From assembly GCF_019048845.1 (NCBI RefSeq), contig NZ_CP077425.1, positions 186,001 to 250,000 of the forward strand: DNA of 64,000 nt, given 5' to 3'. The position numbers and the translations under genes are program-made. The notes under the pieces were generated by a model. The model did not search any database. It saw nothing but the letters and a program-made list of their open reading frames with translations, and had not been told where the DNA came from. Source of the stretch: Vibrio mimicus. Lineage in GTDB: Bacteria; Pseudomonadota; Gammaproteobacteria; Enterobacterales; Vibrionaceae. Shown here in pieces: positions 26,090-34,370 of this stretch (positions are counted from its first letter, which is position 1; each line of letters starts with the position of its first letter).

Positions 26090-27835
26090 TTACTCGGCGG
26101 CCTTAAGGTAATTTTGTGCAGCTTCTTTGCCCATGTATTTAGCCAACGTTTTCAGTGGTACTTGCTTTAAATTCACTACGATCAAACCATCTAACGCATC
26201 GTTAAAAGCTGGATCAACGTTGAAACAGACCAATTTGCCATTCATGCCAAGATACTGGCGCAGTAATACAGGCAGCCCATTGCCCTGTTCCATCCGTGCA
26301 ACCACTTTAGAGAGCAAAGAAACACTGGCGAGTGCGGATAAAAGGCTTTTTTGCCAGAACACTTCTGCTCCAGAACGCAAAGGGGTTGATGGACTAACCA
26401 ACGCCGCTTTATTTTGATCATAATGATGGATAGATAACGTCGCCGCCATCAGTTGTCGAGCGGCCGGACTGTAATCATTACTGATACTGACTGGGCCAAA
26501 CAAATGGGTGTAACGCGGGTTCAATTCCACGAAACGAGCAATGCCTTTCCAGAGCAAAAGCAACGAGTTGAGATTACGTTGATACTGCTCAGCCACCACC
26601 GAGCGCCCAAGCTCAATCGCATTATCCAAGGTTGCCAAGAAAGCTTGATCGTAATGAAACAGGCTACGGGAATAGAGACCTTGCAGCCCCTTTTCTGCCA
26701 CAATCTTATCGACTAAGCCCATGCGATACGCGCCAACCAGCTCGCTCTTTTCTCGATTCCAAACGAACAGTTGCCAATAATGCTGATCATACGCATCAAC
26801 ATCACAAGCATGACCACTGCCTTCGCCGACCGCGCGGAAACTGATTTCGCGCACGCGTCCAATCTCCTGCATCATGAGCGGGATTTGGGTTGAAGGTACG
26901 CAATACACGGTGAACTCGCCTTGCTCAAGCAAAGTCGCTTGCTTATCCAACTGTGCAAGCTCCGCGATTAACTCTGCTTTGGGTTGTGGAGCAATCACCG
27001 GAGTGGCAAAAGAAATTTTCGCAGGTTCTGCTTGCCCATTCGGGCTCATCAAATAGGTGTTGAGCCGCAAATAATTCACCACATCTTCATCTTGAGCGAA
27101 TTCTTTTAATTCTGCATAAGGGATAGGCTGACCAAGACAGAGTGAAATAGTGCTCGCACTCTTATTCAGCAGCTCTCTGCCTAACATGGCTGTACGCAGA
27201 AGTGGATGAATTCGCCCCGCGCGATAAAACCAAGAGCTGTTACGACCGTTAATATAAATCGGCACACAGGTCGCCTGACTACGCTGAATAAACTTGGCGA
27301 CTGACTGGCTCCAATCGATATCGCTCAGCTGTCCGGTTTCTTTCTGCGGTGTTGATACTTCTCCGGCAGGAAACACGATCAATACACCACCTTCAGCAAG
27401 GTGACGATGTGCTTCACGGATCCCTCGAGCATTGGTTTTACTCGCTTGTGCGCTATTAAACACATCCACACCAATGAACAACGGCTCAATTTCTGGTAGA
27501 CGTTTGAGCAGTTGATTGGCAAGCACTTTGACATCTTTGCGAACTTGCCCAACCAGATCCGCCAAAATCCCCCCTTCTATGGCCCCAAGCGGATGGTTAG
27601 CTACGATCACCACAGGCCCTTTCTCAGGAATCTGTTCAACGCAGCCTCTATCTACTTGATAATGGACACGTAAAGCATCAAGGGTATAGCGCATAAACTC
27701 AAAACCATCTCGCGTAGCTGGCCTTTGTTGGTAGTAGCGCTCTAGTTTGCTAAGCCCTGTTGCCAGCTCTACCCCTTTCTCTATAACCCCAAATGGAGTG
27801 TAGCGCGGCAGCCGAAATGGATGGGTTTGCATCAT
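26090..27835 (-). CDS. Two-domain PlsC-like/GNAT-like acyltransferase, OlsF-like
   Basis: Predicted inner-membrane-associated lipid acyltransferase of 581 residues. The N-terminal half is a PlsC-type lysophospholipid acyltransferase: ANHPLGAIEGGILADLVGQV near residue 92 (the usual Asp of the NHPxGxxDG motif is Glu here) and GVLIVFPAGEVSTP near residue 152. The C-terminal half carries the hemolysin/OlsB-like GNAT pattern (YRMGLVDKIVAEKGLQGLYS, IELGRSVVAEQYQRNLNSLL, FGPVSISNDYSPAARQLMAA). This architecture is known for OlsF, the bifunctional ornithine lipid synthase; my memory is that V. cholerae OlsF is a chromosome I gene, so this may be a paralogue with another amino acid or lipid. Last gene of a compact operon; its ATG shares one base with the DoxX stop. 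Confidence 0.75.
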   Translation of the reverse strand: MMQTHPFRLPRYTPFGVIEKGVELATGLSKLERYYQQRPATRDGFEFMRYTLDALRVHYQVDRGCVEQIPEKGPVVIVANHPLGAIEGGILADLVGQVRKDVKVLANQLLKRLPEIEPLFIGVDVFNSAQASKTNARGIREAHRHLAEGGVLIVFPAGEVSTPQKETGQLSDIDWSQSVAKFIQRSQATCVPIYINGRNSSWFYRAGRIHPLLRTAMLGRELLNKSASTISLCLGQPIPYAELKEFAQDEDVVNYLRLNTYLMSPNGQAEPAKISFATPVIAPQPKAELIAELAQLDKQATLLEQGEFTVYCVPSTQIPLMMQEIGRVREISFRAVGEGSGHACDVDAYDQHYWQLFVWNREKSELVGAYRMGLVDKIVAEKGLQGLYSRSLFHYDQAFLATLDNAIELGRSVVAEQYQRNLNSLLLLWKGIARFVELNPRYTHLFGPVSISNDYSPAARQLMAATLSIHHYDQNKAALVSPSTPLRSGAEVFWQKSLLSALASVSLLSKVVARMEQGNGLPVLLRQYLGMNGKLVCFNVDPAFNDALDGLIVVNLKQVPLKTLAKYMGKEAAQNYLKAAE

Positions 27836-28284
27836 TAGATCCCTCCGATCATTCTTTGCAGAGTGCTCTCTGACGAACGCCAGTCACGTACGGTGAGATA
27901 CACACCGCAGACCCAAACCAAACAGGCCATAGTAAACAGTAGCCCGCCATCATTGCCTACCATCTCCCCTGCCTCATTGAACTCAGGCATAGCGATACCA
28001 AGTGGAGTGAAAAGGTGGAAAAATATCGCCCCACTCATAATACCGACACTCATTACCGCACCCAGTCCGTGCCAACGAGTGAAAAGTAGAATGGAGGCCA
28101 CCAACTCAGCGCTGCCAATTAAGTACGCGCCCCAATCACCAAACCATGTAAAACCTGACCATCCCCCTAAGGTTTGAAAAATAAACTGGGTTTCGTAAGA
28201 ACCAGAAAATTTGTAGAACAGCGATTGCACAAAGACAAAGGCAATGAATATCGCAGGCAGAGTTTTGCTGAGTCGAAGTTTCAT
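27835..28284 (-). CDS. DoxX-family membrane protein
   Basis: Inner-membrane protein of 149 residues with four predicted helices. SLFYKFSGSYETQFIFQTLG and YLIGSAELVASILLFTRWHGLGAVMSVGIM are characteristic of the DoxX-like family, some members of which join thiol or quinone redox systems. Three bases separate it from the YHS gene and its stop overlaps the acyltransferase start, so co-translation is likely. The function is unknown. Confidence 0.82.
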   Translation of the reverse strand: MKLRLSKTLPAIFIAFVFVQSLFYKFSGSYETQFIFQTLGGWSGFTWFGDWGAYLIGSAELVASILLFTRWHGLGAVMSVGIMSGAIFFHLFTPLGIAMPEFNEAGEMVGNDGGLLFTMACLVWVCGVYLTVRDWRSSESTLQRMIGGI

Positions 28285-28287
28285 GGA

Positions 28288-28731
28288 TTACTCCTTACCG
28301 ATTAACACCGGCCAGTTTTTGTTGGCTTGTTCGATATGATGTGCACGATCTTTATCCCACAACCCTTTGATTTTTTTATCGTAGTTTAGATAAAGTTTGC
28401 CATCCTCAATCGCCCAATATTGTGGATCTCCTGGGGCAAAATCATTTTTTTCTGATACCGCCCAAGCACAGTAACCACCAAATTGTGGGGCGTACTTTTC
28501 AGGATCGCTGACAAACGAATCGAGATTTTGCTGAGAAGCGAAAAACCACTCTGCACCTTTGTACTCGGTCTTAAATTGTGGCAGCCCTTTTACAGGTTTG
28601 TTTTCAGTGAAATAAGCGACGGTATCGTAGCCATCCAACGCTTTATTACTGAAAATTCCGGTGTATATCTGATCCTGAGCCATGCCCAGTGTACTCACGA
28701 AAAACAGGATTAAACCTAACCAATATTTCAT
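28288..28731 (-). CDS. Periplasmic YHS-domain protein
   Basis: Secreted protein of 147 residues with a cleavable signal peptide (KYWLGLILFFVSTLGMAQ). The YHS domain is GYDTVAYFTENKPVKGLPQF through PEKYAPQFGGYCAWAVSE; YHS modules have been linked to metal or heme binding, with a Cys in GGYCAWAV. The start at 28731 is chosen because GGAG lies 8 bases upstream; the longer frame from 28752 overlaps nothing useful. DoxX follows 3 bases later; NRDE ends 10 bases before. Confidence 0.88.
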   Translation of the reverse strand: MKYWLGLILFFVSTLGMAQDQIYTGIFSNKALDGYDTVAYFTENKPVKGLPQFKTEYKGAEWFFASQQNLDSFVSDPEKYAPQFGGYCAWAVSEKNDFAPGDPQYWAIEDGKLYLNYDKKIKGLWDKDRAHHIEQANKNWPVLIGKE

Positions 28732-28741
28732 AGCGAACTCC

Positions 28742-29488
28742 TTACGATACAAGCGAAATCAATTGAGGAAGTGGGTATTGCTGATGTTGCAATATCTGCT
28801 CTGTCAGTTGTGTGGGTCGGCCAGAGATGTAACTCATCACTTGGTGCCCCGAACTGACCTTAATATGAGTAAAACTCACGGTATGGGCATCCTCTCGCTG
28901 CATAGCCACTGAGAGATGCGAAAATTGTGGATGCTGATGACAATGAAATGCCAACAGCTTTTCTGGTGTCACCCCATCAGCCATCATTTGCTGATAAATC
29001 TGAGTGCGATAGCGTTGCACTTCTGCAAGCGCCACTCCCGAAGAAAAGAGCGGTGATGATGTCGCACCATACGCAAATTGCTCACCATCCCAAGCGTAAG
29101 CCAATACATCTCCGTGCAGCTTGGTAAGCAGAGGATCAAAAGCCAATAAAGTGAAAGGGGCGAAATGAGACAAATTCATCGCCTCAAACGCGAGAGTCAC
29201 CTGTTCAACAGTGGCCAGCCCGGCAAGGGATTTGAGCAATAAACCACGGCTGATCAACTGCCCAGTGGGTACTTTGCCTTGATAATTATTGAGCAAACAG
29301 ATCGACAACCCAAACTCATTCACGGCGATCCAACTGCCATGACCTTGTGGATCAAGTGGCATCAATACCGAAGTGCCTTGCAGCTCGTACAAAGCAGGTG
29401 GCAGCGCTAATGCACGGCTTCTTTGCTCATCTCGATTGAAAAACACCTGATAACCGGTATCACTTAAATACCAAGTGACGGAGCACAT
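28742..29488 (-). CDS. NRDE/TANGO2-family protein
   Basis: A 248-residue protein of the NRDE family, related to eukaryotic TANGO2. The N-terminal MCSV, with Cys2 as the possible Ntn-type nucleophile, and the FFNRDEQRSRA motif that names the family are present. GSWIAVNEFGLSICLLNNY follows. TANGO2 homologues have been connected with heme and lipid or acyl-CoA metabolism. The ATG overlaps the end of the DinB-like gene by one base. Confidence 0.88.
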   Translation of the reverse strand: MCSVTWYLSDTGYQVFFNRDEQRSRALALPPALYELQGTSVLMPLDPQGHGSWIAVNEFGLSICLLNNYQGKVPTGQLISRGLLLKSLAGLATVEQVTLAFEAMNLSHFAPFTLLAFDPLLTKLHGDVLAYAWDGEQFAYGATSSPLFSSGVALAEVQRYRTQIYQQMMADGVTPEKLLAFHCHQHPQFSHLSVAMQREDAHTVSFTHIKVSSGHQVMSYISGRPTQLTEQILQHQQYPLPQLISLVS

Positions 29489-30030
29489 TAAGCGTTACCT
29501 CGCAAAAAGGTGGCCGTAGCCGGTGCTAAACCAAAGGTGCTAGCCGTATCTAATTCAAGCAGACTGGTCACCACTTTGGCCATCGCAAAATGGTGGTTGG
29601 CATGCAGCGCAGCAAATGCCAATTCACGCTCTAAGGTGGAGTGAAAGGTGCAACTTTCGGTTTGCGATAAAGAAACCTCTGTCACCACATCAATCTCCAA
29701 CGTTGGAGTAAGCCCGTTTTCAGATTCCAGCCACGCAATCAAGCCATCAATTTCATTTAATGCAACTTGGCGAGAAGACTCCACCGGATGGCCGCGGCGA
29801 CGCTGGTTATAATCCACCGTCTCTGGCGCCGCACGCAGCGCATGGAAAATATCTAACCAGTGACGAAAATGTTGGCCAATACTGCTACTTACATACGGTT
29901 CTGCAAGGTAAGTGTAGTGTTCATCTTGGATCGTATTGAGAAAATCACGTCCCTGCTCTAGCGTTTCAAGGCAACCATGAATGGCAGCTGAATAACGGTA
30001 TGGTTGGGCTAAGGTTGTCACAGCAAGCAT
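29488..30030 (-). CDS. DinB-like four-helix protein
   Basis: A 180-residue helical protein of the DinB/YfiT metal-dependent thiol-transferase-like superfamily. Histidines for a metal site are in SSIGQHFRHWLDIFHAL near residue 53 and AALHANHHFAMAKVV near residue 140, at the spacing of the family. Function unknown; relatives use thiol cofactors such as bacillithiol or mycothiol, which Vibrio lacks. Downstream partner is NRDE with overlapping stop/start. Confidence 0.82.
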   Translation of the reverse strand: MLAVTTLAQPYRYSAAIHGCLETLEQGRDFLNTIQDEHYTYLAEPYVSSSIGQHFRHWLDIFHALRAAPETVDYNQRRRGHPVESSRQVALNEIDGLIAWLESENGLTPTLEIDVVTEVSLSQTESCTFHSTLERELAFAALHANHHFAMAKVVTSLLELDTASTFGLAPATATFLRGNA

Positions 30031-30101
30031 AAAGTCCCCTTCAATGAATTTTGTTTCTGGTTATGCATTTTTAGTCCGTAGTTTCTGAATTACGGTTTGA
30101 A

Positions 30102-31235
30102 TTAGTCGGTTTCCGGATAGTACTGAATCAACTGTTTTTCTTCCTTCCAAGCTTTTAGTAATGCACGTAAGCTCGGTGGGGTGTGACCGCGTTTTTTCTG
30201 CTCCGCACCAATCGCGTATAGAATTCGGTACTGCTTAAGTAGCATGGAAAAAATTTCATGCAGTGGTGTTTCACGATCCCAAATGTGTGCTGCTTCGCTG
30301 CTCGCACCATTCACTTCCAAAATGGTGAACTCCTCACCGCGCATCAGTGCATCTATATTGCTGAATTTCACATCCAATCGACCGTAGTGAAATCCAGGGA
30401 AATCATCGAATATCGCATCAAGTTGATGCACAAGTGCCTGCGTAATGTAGCGATTGCCATTGCGGAAAATCGAGCCACGACTATGGCTGCCCGCAAACGC
30501 CAATTGAAACTCTTCACCAACAGGAACCACCCAATCAAGCCGTTCTGGATGGCGAGGTAAATAGAGATGTGCCAGCTGTCCCGCTCGTGGGCAAGCCAGA
30601 ATCAACTCACGCAAAGTGCGCATTCCATCTCCCACCACACTCGGGGCGTATTTCAGGGTCATCGAGATGATTTGACCATGCGCATCACCAGGAAAACGCA
30701 CGTAAAAAATACCCGCCTCGGCACGGTACGGTGCTTTTTGCTGCAAAAGAAAACGGGCTTGTGAAGGAAATCGATGCAGATAATCACTAAGCTGCGCGGA
30801 GTTATGAATGAGTTTCACGCCAACGCCACGGCAACCTAAATCAGGTTTTGCAACCAAGGGATAATTCAGTTCGGCTTGCGCCAAACGCTCAGCAATCAGA
30901 TCAAGCTGCTCTTGGACTGGCCGCTCGCTCACTGTACAAGTGATAAATGGTGATATCCAACGGCGAGCGTGGTCCCCGGCAAGGCTCAGAATATCGTGTT
31001 TGGACTCCCCAACCATGCCACTTAAGCGAATGCTAGGGTTTGCGACCAGAGGCAGACGCCAGTCTCGGTAATATAAGCCTTGCACTAAACTTTGCAGCAC
31101 TACGGGAGTATAAAAAAACCAACTTGGCAAAAACTCGAATGGCGAAATCACCCGCTCGGTATCCACCTCTAATAGTGGCATTCCTGCATTAACTTTATTG
31201 TCCGCGATGTAAGAAACAGAAGAGAAGGCGGTCAT
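30102..31235 (-). CDS. ATP-grasp-domain protein
   Basis: A 377-residue predicted carboxylate-amine/thiol ligase. The ATP-grasp fold is seen in YPLVAKPDLGCRGVGVKLIH near residue 130, PSVVGDGMRTLRELILAC near 215, and the metal-binding end YGRLDVKFSNIDALMRGEEF then ILEVNGASSEAAHIWD near residues 292-325. These resemble cyanophycin synthetase/D-Ala-D-Ala ligase-type enzymes; the substrate is unknown. The stop-start overlap with the upstream DedA gene is 4 bases, so the pair is tightly coupled, possibly in modification of envelope lipids. Confidence 0.82.
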   Translation of the reverse strand: MTAFSSVSYIADNKVNAGMPLLEVDTERVISPFEFLPSWFFYTPVVLQSLVQGLYYRDWRLPLVANPSIRLSGMVGESKHDILSLAGDHARRWISPFITCTVSERPVQEQLDLIAERLAQAELNYPLVAKPDLGCRGVGVKLIHNSAQLSDYLHRFPSQARFLLQQKAPYRAEAGIFYVRFPGDAHGQIISMTLKYAPSVVGDGMRTLRELILACPRAGQLAHLYLPRHPERLDWVVPVGEEFQLAFAGSHSRGSIFRNGNRYITQALVHQLDAIFDDFPGFHYGRLDVKFSNIDALMRGEEFTILEVNGASSEAAHIWDRETPLHEIFSMLLKQYRILYAIGAEQKKRGHTPPSLRALLKAWKEEKQLIQYYPETD

Positions 31236-31816
31236 GCTATTTCCTTAATAACTTTGGCACTGAATACGCGATTAAAACCCAGCAAACACAAAACGAATAT
31301 CGACAGCCACCACCAGCGATATTCACTGGCCTGAAACCAAGCCTGACTGCCTAATTGGTAAACGGCAAAAAAAACCAACATCGTCCACAATGCAGTCGCG
31401 ATCAGCACTGCCGTCATAAACAATTGTAGTGGTAGAGCAACATAGCCACTTAAAGTAAAGCCCACGGTTCGTAGTCCGGGAATAAATCGAATAAAAAACA
31501 GGTTAATAAACGGTCTTTGTAATAACCGACGCCGTACAATTCGGAAATAAGGGTTGGTCAATAACCGATAACGAACTGTACGAAAATAGCGGCAGTAACG
31601 CCCAAGGTAATATAAGGCGACATCCCCTGTTGCAATCCCCACAAACACTGCCATTAGCGCTAAAGGCAATGAGGTGAGGTGTTGACTGGCTAAACCAGCC
31701 GCCGTCACTATCGCTACGTCTTCTAATAAATACGAAAGTAAAACGATGCCAACAAATACCCACAGCGGTGAGCTGCTATGTGCTGAAATCCATTGGCTTA
31801 ACGCTAACTCCATCAA
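31232..31816 (-). CDS. DedA-family (VTT-domain) membrane protein
   Basis: Inner-membrane protein of 194 residues, predicted lipid flippase or ion-coupled transporter of the DedA superfamily. Visible are LLEDVAIVTAAGL, GIATGDVALYYLGRYCRYF, and the re-entrant motif FFIRFIPGLRTVGFTLSGY. First gene of the minus-strand run; MELALS from the second ATG is equally possible as start. DedA proteins recycle undecaprenyl phosphate or other lipids, in keeping with lipid-enzyme neighbours. Confidence 0.88.
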   Translation of the reverse strand: MMELALSQWISAHSSSPLWVFVGIVLLSYLLEDVAIVTAAGLASQHLTSLPLALMAVFVGIATGDVALYYLGRYCRYFRTVRYRLLTNPYFRIVRRRLLQRPFINLFFIRFIPGLRTVGFTLSGYVALPLQLFMTAVLIATALWTMLVFFAVYQLGSQAWFQASEYRWWWLSIFVLCLLGFNRVFSAKVIKEIA

Positions 31817-32064
31817 TCAATCCATCATGATTATTCACCCTACTTATTACTCTAGACCGTATCTGTTCAATTAAAATTTCATTGCGCAATAAAATGCGCA
31901 GAAAATCGCTCACTCCCTCCCAAAAATGTCGCTCAGACAACGACTACGACTATTGGTGGTAAAAGAAGCGATAAACGTGCGCAAAACGGCAATTTGCCGC
32001 TGTTGTATTGACATTTTGAGATAAGTTTTTAGCATGGCGTTTTTTACTCTAATGAGAATTTTCC

Positions 32065-32502
32065 ATGTCTGAGACAAACCAAACCGAAACACCAAAAGTG
32101 GATCTAGAATCCATCTCTCCTGAACTGCGTCAGGTTCTAGAGTTTGATCAGGTGCCTGAAGCCATGTTCCATATGGTGACTTCGATCCATGAAGTCTCTG
32201 AAGAAGTGGTTCGTGAGGCATGGGATTCACTGCCAGCGAGTGCGCAAAACATTCTGGATAACTTTGAGCAGTTCCATGCGCTGATCTCGGTAAGCCAAGC
32301 ATTTGCTGGCCTAAATGTGATGGAAGAGTTCCCAACACTGAATCTTCCTAAAGACATGAGCGAAGAAGATAAAGACGCGTACCGCGCTCAACTTCTCGAC
32401 CAAGTGCTGGGCAACTGTGTCAAAGACATGGTTAAGCAGATCAAAAAAGCACGCCGCGACCCAATTCTGAAGCGCGACTTCAAAGACGTGTTCGTGAAAT
32501 AA
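32065..32502 (+). CDS. Conserved Vibrio protein of unknown function
   Basis: A soluble acidic protein of 145 residues. It is almost wholly helical in appearance (VDLESISPELRQVLEFDQVP, VTSIHEVSEEVVREAWDSLP), ends with a basic tail, and has no signal peptide or membrane segment. I do not recognise a family. GAGAA lies before the ATG and a terminator follows, so it is monocistronic. It is divergent from the dedA operon across a 248-base gap. Confidence 0.75.
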   Translation: MSETNQTETPKVDLESISPELRQVLEFDQVPEAMFHMVTSIHEVSEEVVREAWDSLPASAQNILDNFEQFHALISVSQAFAGLNVMEEFPTLNLPKDMSEEDKDAYRAQLLDQVLGNCVKDMVKQIKKARRDPILKRDFKDVFVK

Positions 32503-32526
32503 ACCACGGCTTCGCACTTAATCTCC

Positions 32527-32555
32527 AAGCCCACCATTCACTGGTGGGCTTTTTA
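32527..32555 (+). terminator. Terminator after the 145-residue protein gene
   Basis: AAGCCCACCA and TGGTGGGCTT form a 10-bp stem with a 5-base loop followed by a T run. Confidence 0.88.
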
Positions 32556-32628
32556 TTCCCTCGCATTCGCCTACCACATTTTTCTGTGTCTTTTCTTTGT
32601 CGTTTGAAAATGAAAATCCGCTTTCATT

Positions 32629-32644
32629 TATGATTGAGATCAAA
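32629..32644. promoter_or_regulatory. Candidate CRP site upstream of glpD
   Basis: TATGA-N6-TCAAA matches the CRP half-sites TGTGA and TCACA at 4 of 5 positions each, about 100 bases before the glpD start. CRP control of glpD is known in E. coli. This is a weak-to-moderate match. Confidence 0.4.
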
Positions 32645-32739
32645 TTTTACACAGCAAGTATTGCTCTACCGACCTATTTAATGCTTTCATACGAACATTA
32701 AAGAACAAAAACGAAAACAATTAAGCTCGGAGAAAGAAA

Positions 32740-34278
32740 ATGAATGCTCGCTCAACACGTTTTTCCCAAGATGAAGTGCTCGATGTAATAATTGTTGGTG
32801 GCGGCATTAATGGTGCAGGTATTGCGGCTGACGCATCAGGCCGTGGACTAAAAGTTGGCCTGTACGATGCCAAAGACTTTGCTAGTGCTACCTCCTCTGC
32901 CAGCTCAAAACTGGTGCACGGCGGTTTACGTTATTTAGAACATTACGAATTTCGTTTGGTGAGTGAAGCACTTGCCGAACGTGAAGTGCTACTGAAAAAA
33001 GCACCACACATTGTCACCCCAATGCGCTTTCGCTTGCCACATCGTCCTTTCTTGCGCCCTGCATGGATGATCCGTGCCGGTCTATTTCTTTACGACAATC
33101 TGGGTAAGCGCACTTCCCTTCCTGCGAGCCATAAAGTCACTTTGAAAGCAGGCGCAGTGACCAAGCCTGAAATGCAAATTGGTTTTGAGTATTCTGACTG
33201 CTGGGTGGATGATGCACGTTTGGTGATCCTCAATGCCATGCAGGCCCAAGAGCAAGGTGCTGAGGTTTTGAACTATTGCACTGTCGAAAAGGCGCAACGT
33301 GTGGGCGATTTGTGGCATGTCACACTGCTGGATGAACACTCTCAGCAGCGTTTTGAACGTCGCAGCCATGCGTTAGTCAATGCGGCTGGCCCTTGGGTGA
33401 GACAATTTTTGAATGACAACGCACAGGTGAGCTCACCTTATGGCATTCGCCTTATTCAAGGCTCACACATTATCGTGCCGCGCATTCATGATGAGCCACA
33501 AGCCTATATTCTGCAAAATGAAGATAAGCGGATTGTGTTTGTCATCCCTTACCTCAATAAGTATTCGATGATCGGCACAACGGATGTGGAATACAAAGGC
33601 GATCCGAGAAAGGTGGCGATCACCGATATCGAGCGTGATTACCTGATCTCTGTCGTTAATAAGCATTTTATGCGCGAAATTGCGCGTTCAGACATTGTTG
33701 CCGAGTTTAGCGGGGTGCGCCCACTGTGTGATGATGAGTCTAACTCACCACAAGCCATTACTCGTGATTACACCTTGTCACTGGATCAGCAAGCGGATGA
33801 AGCACCACTACTGTCCATTTTCGGTGGCAAGCTGACGACTTACCGCAAGTTGGGCGAAGCAGCAATGAAGCACCTAGCCCCTTTCTTCCCACATATGAAA
33901 GCGCCTTGGACTGCGGAAGCTCCTCTACCGGGGGGGGAAAACTTTGACTACGCCACCTTAAAAAAACAACTGGTTGTGGCGTTTCCTTTTATTACTGAAT
34001 CAGTGATTGAGCGTTGGCTGCACAGCTATGGAAGCCGTACCTCACAATTACTTGCCGGAGTGACGGGTATCGAAGATTTAGGCATCGCCTTTAGCGGCGA
34101 ACTTTATCAAAGAGAAGTGGATTATCTTTGGGATCACGAGTTTGCCCGTCACGCACAAGATATTTTCTGGCGTAGAAGCAAGCTAGGCTTGAGCCAAGAT
34201 AATAGCGTAGTGACCGAAGTGGAAGCCTATCTCCAACAAAGAGCCTCGTCATCTAACACGCTGCAAGCAACCGCCTAA
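32740..34278 (+). CDS. glpD: Aerobic glycerol-3-phosphate dehydrogenase
   Basis: FAD-dependent membrane-associated enzyme oxidising glycerol 3-phosphate to dihydroxyacetone phosphate and passing electrons to quinone; 512 residues, normal length. The FAD-binding motif DVIIVGGGINGAGIAADASGRG is near the N-terminus, followed by SASSKLVHGGLRYLEHYEF, the GlpD signature. GGKLTTYRKLGEAAMKH near residue 365 and a C-terminal DAO_C helical cap are present. A good ribosome binding site (GGAGAAAG) precedes the ATG. A run of eight G at 33930-33937 lies inside PLPGGENF. glpK and glpF are not adjacent. Confidence 0.96.
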   Translation: MNARSTRFSQDEVLDVIIVGGGINGAGIAADASGRGLKVGLYDAKDFASATSSASSKLVHGGLRYLEHYEFRLVSEALAEREVLLKKAPHIVTPMRFRLPHRPFLRPAWMIRAGLFLYDNLGKRTSLPASHKVTLKAGAVTKPEMQIGFEYSDCWVDDARLVILNAMQAQEQGAEVLNYCTVEKAQRVGDLWHVTLLDEHSQQRFERRSHALVNAAGPWVRQFLNDNAQVSSPYGIRLIQGSHIIVPRIHDEPQAYILQNEDKRIVFVIPYLNKYSMIGTTDVEYKGDPRKVAITDIERDYLISVVNKHFMREIARSDIVAEFSGVRPLCDDESNSPQAITRDYTLSLDQQADEAPLLSIFGGKLTTYRKLGEAAMKHLAPFFPHMKAPWTAEAPLPGGENFDYATLKKQLVVAFPFITESVIERWLHSYGSRTSQLLAGVTGIEDLGIAFSGELYQREVDYLWDHEFARHAQDIFWRRSKLGLSQDNSVVTEVEAYLQQRASSSNTLQATA

Positions 34279-34320
34279 AACGCTCACCATCGCAAAAAGC
34301 GGTGACTTATCTATCACTAA

Positions 34321-34345
34321 AAATGGCCACATAATGTGGCCATTT
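34321..34345. terminator. Bidirectional terminator between glpD and chemoreceptor
   Basis: AAATGGCCAC and GTGGCCATTT form a perfect 10-bp stem with loop ATAAT between the convergent glpD and chemoreceptor genes. Confidence 0.85.
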
Positions 34346-34370
34346 CTCGACAGAGTGGACTGAGTTTGGT

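Noticed and set aside
30258..30560. 100-codon plus-strand frame within the ATP-grasp gene
   Set aside because: Antisense shadow of a well-supported gene without own signals.
32690..32730. ACGAACATT and ACGAAAAC repeats upstream of glpD, possible GlpR operator
   Set aside because: Halves are not in the inverted spacing of known GlpR sites, so the match is too weak to annotate.
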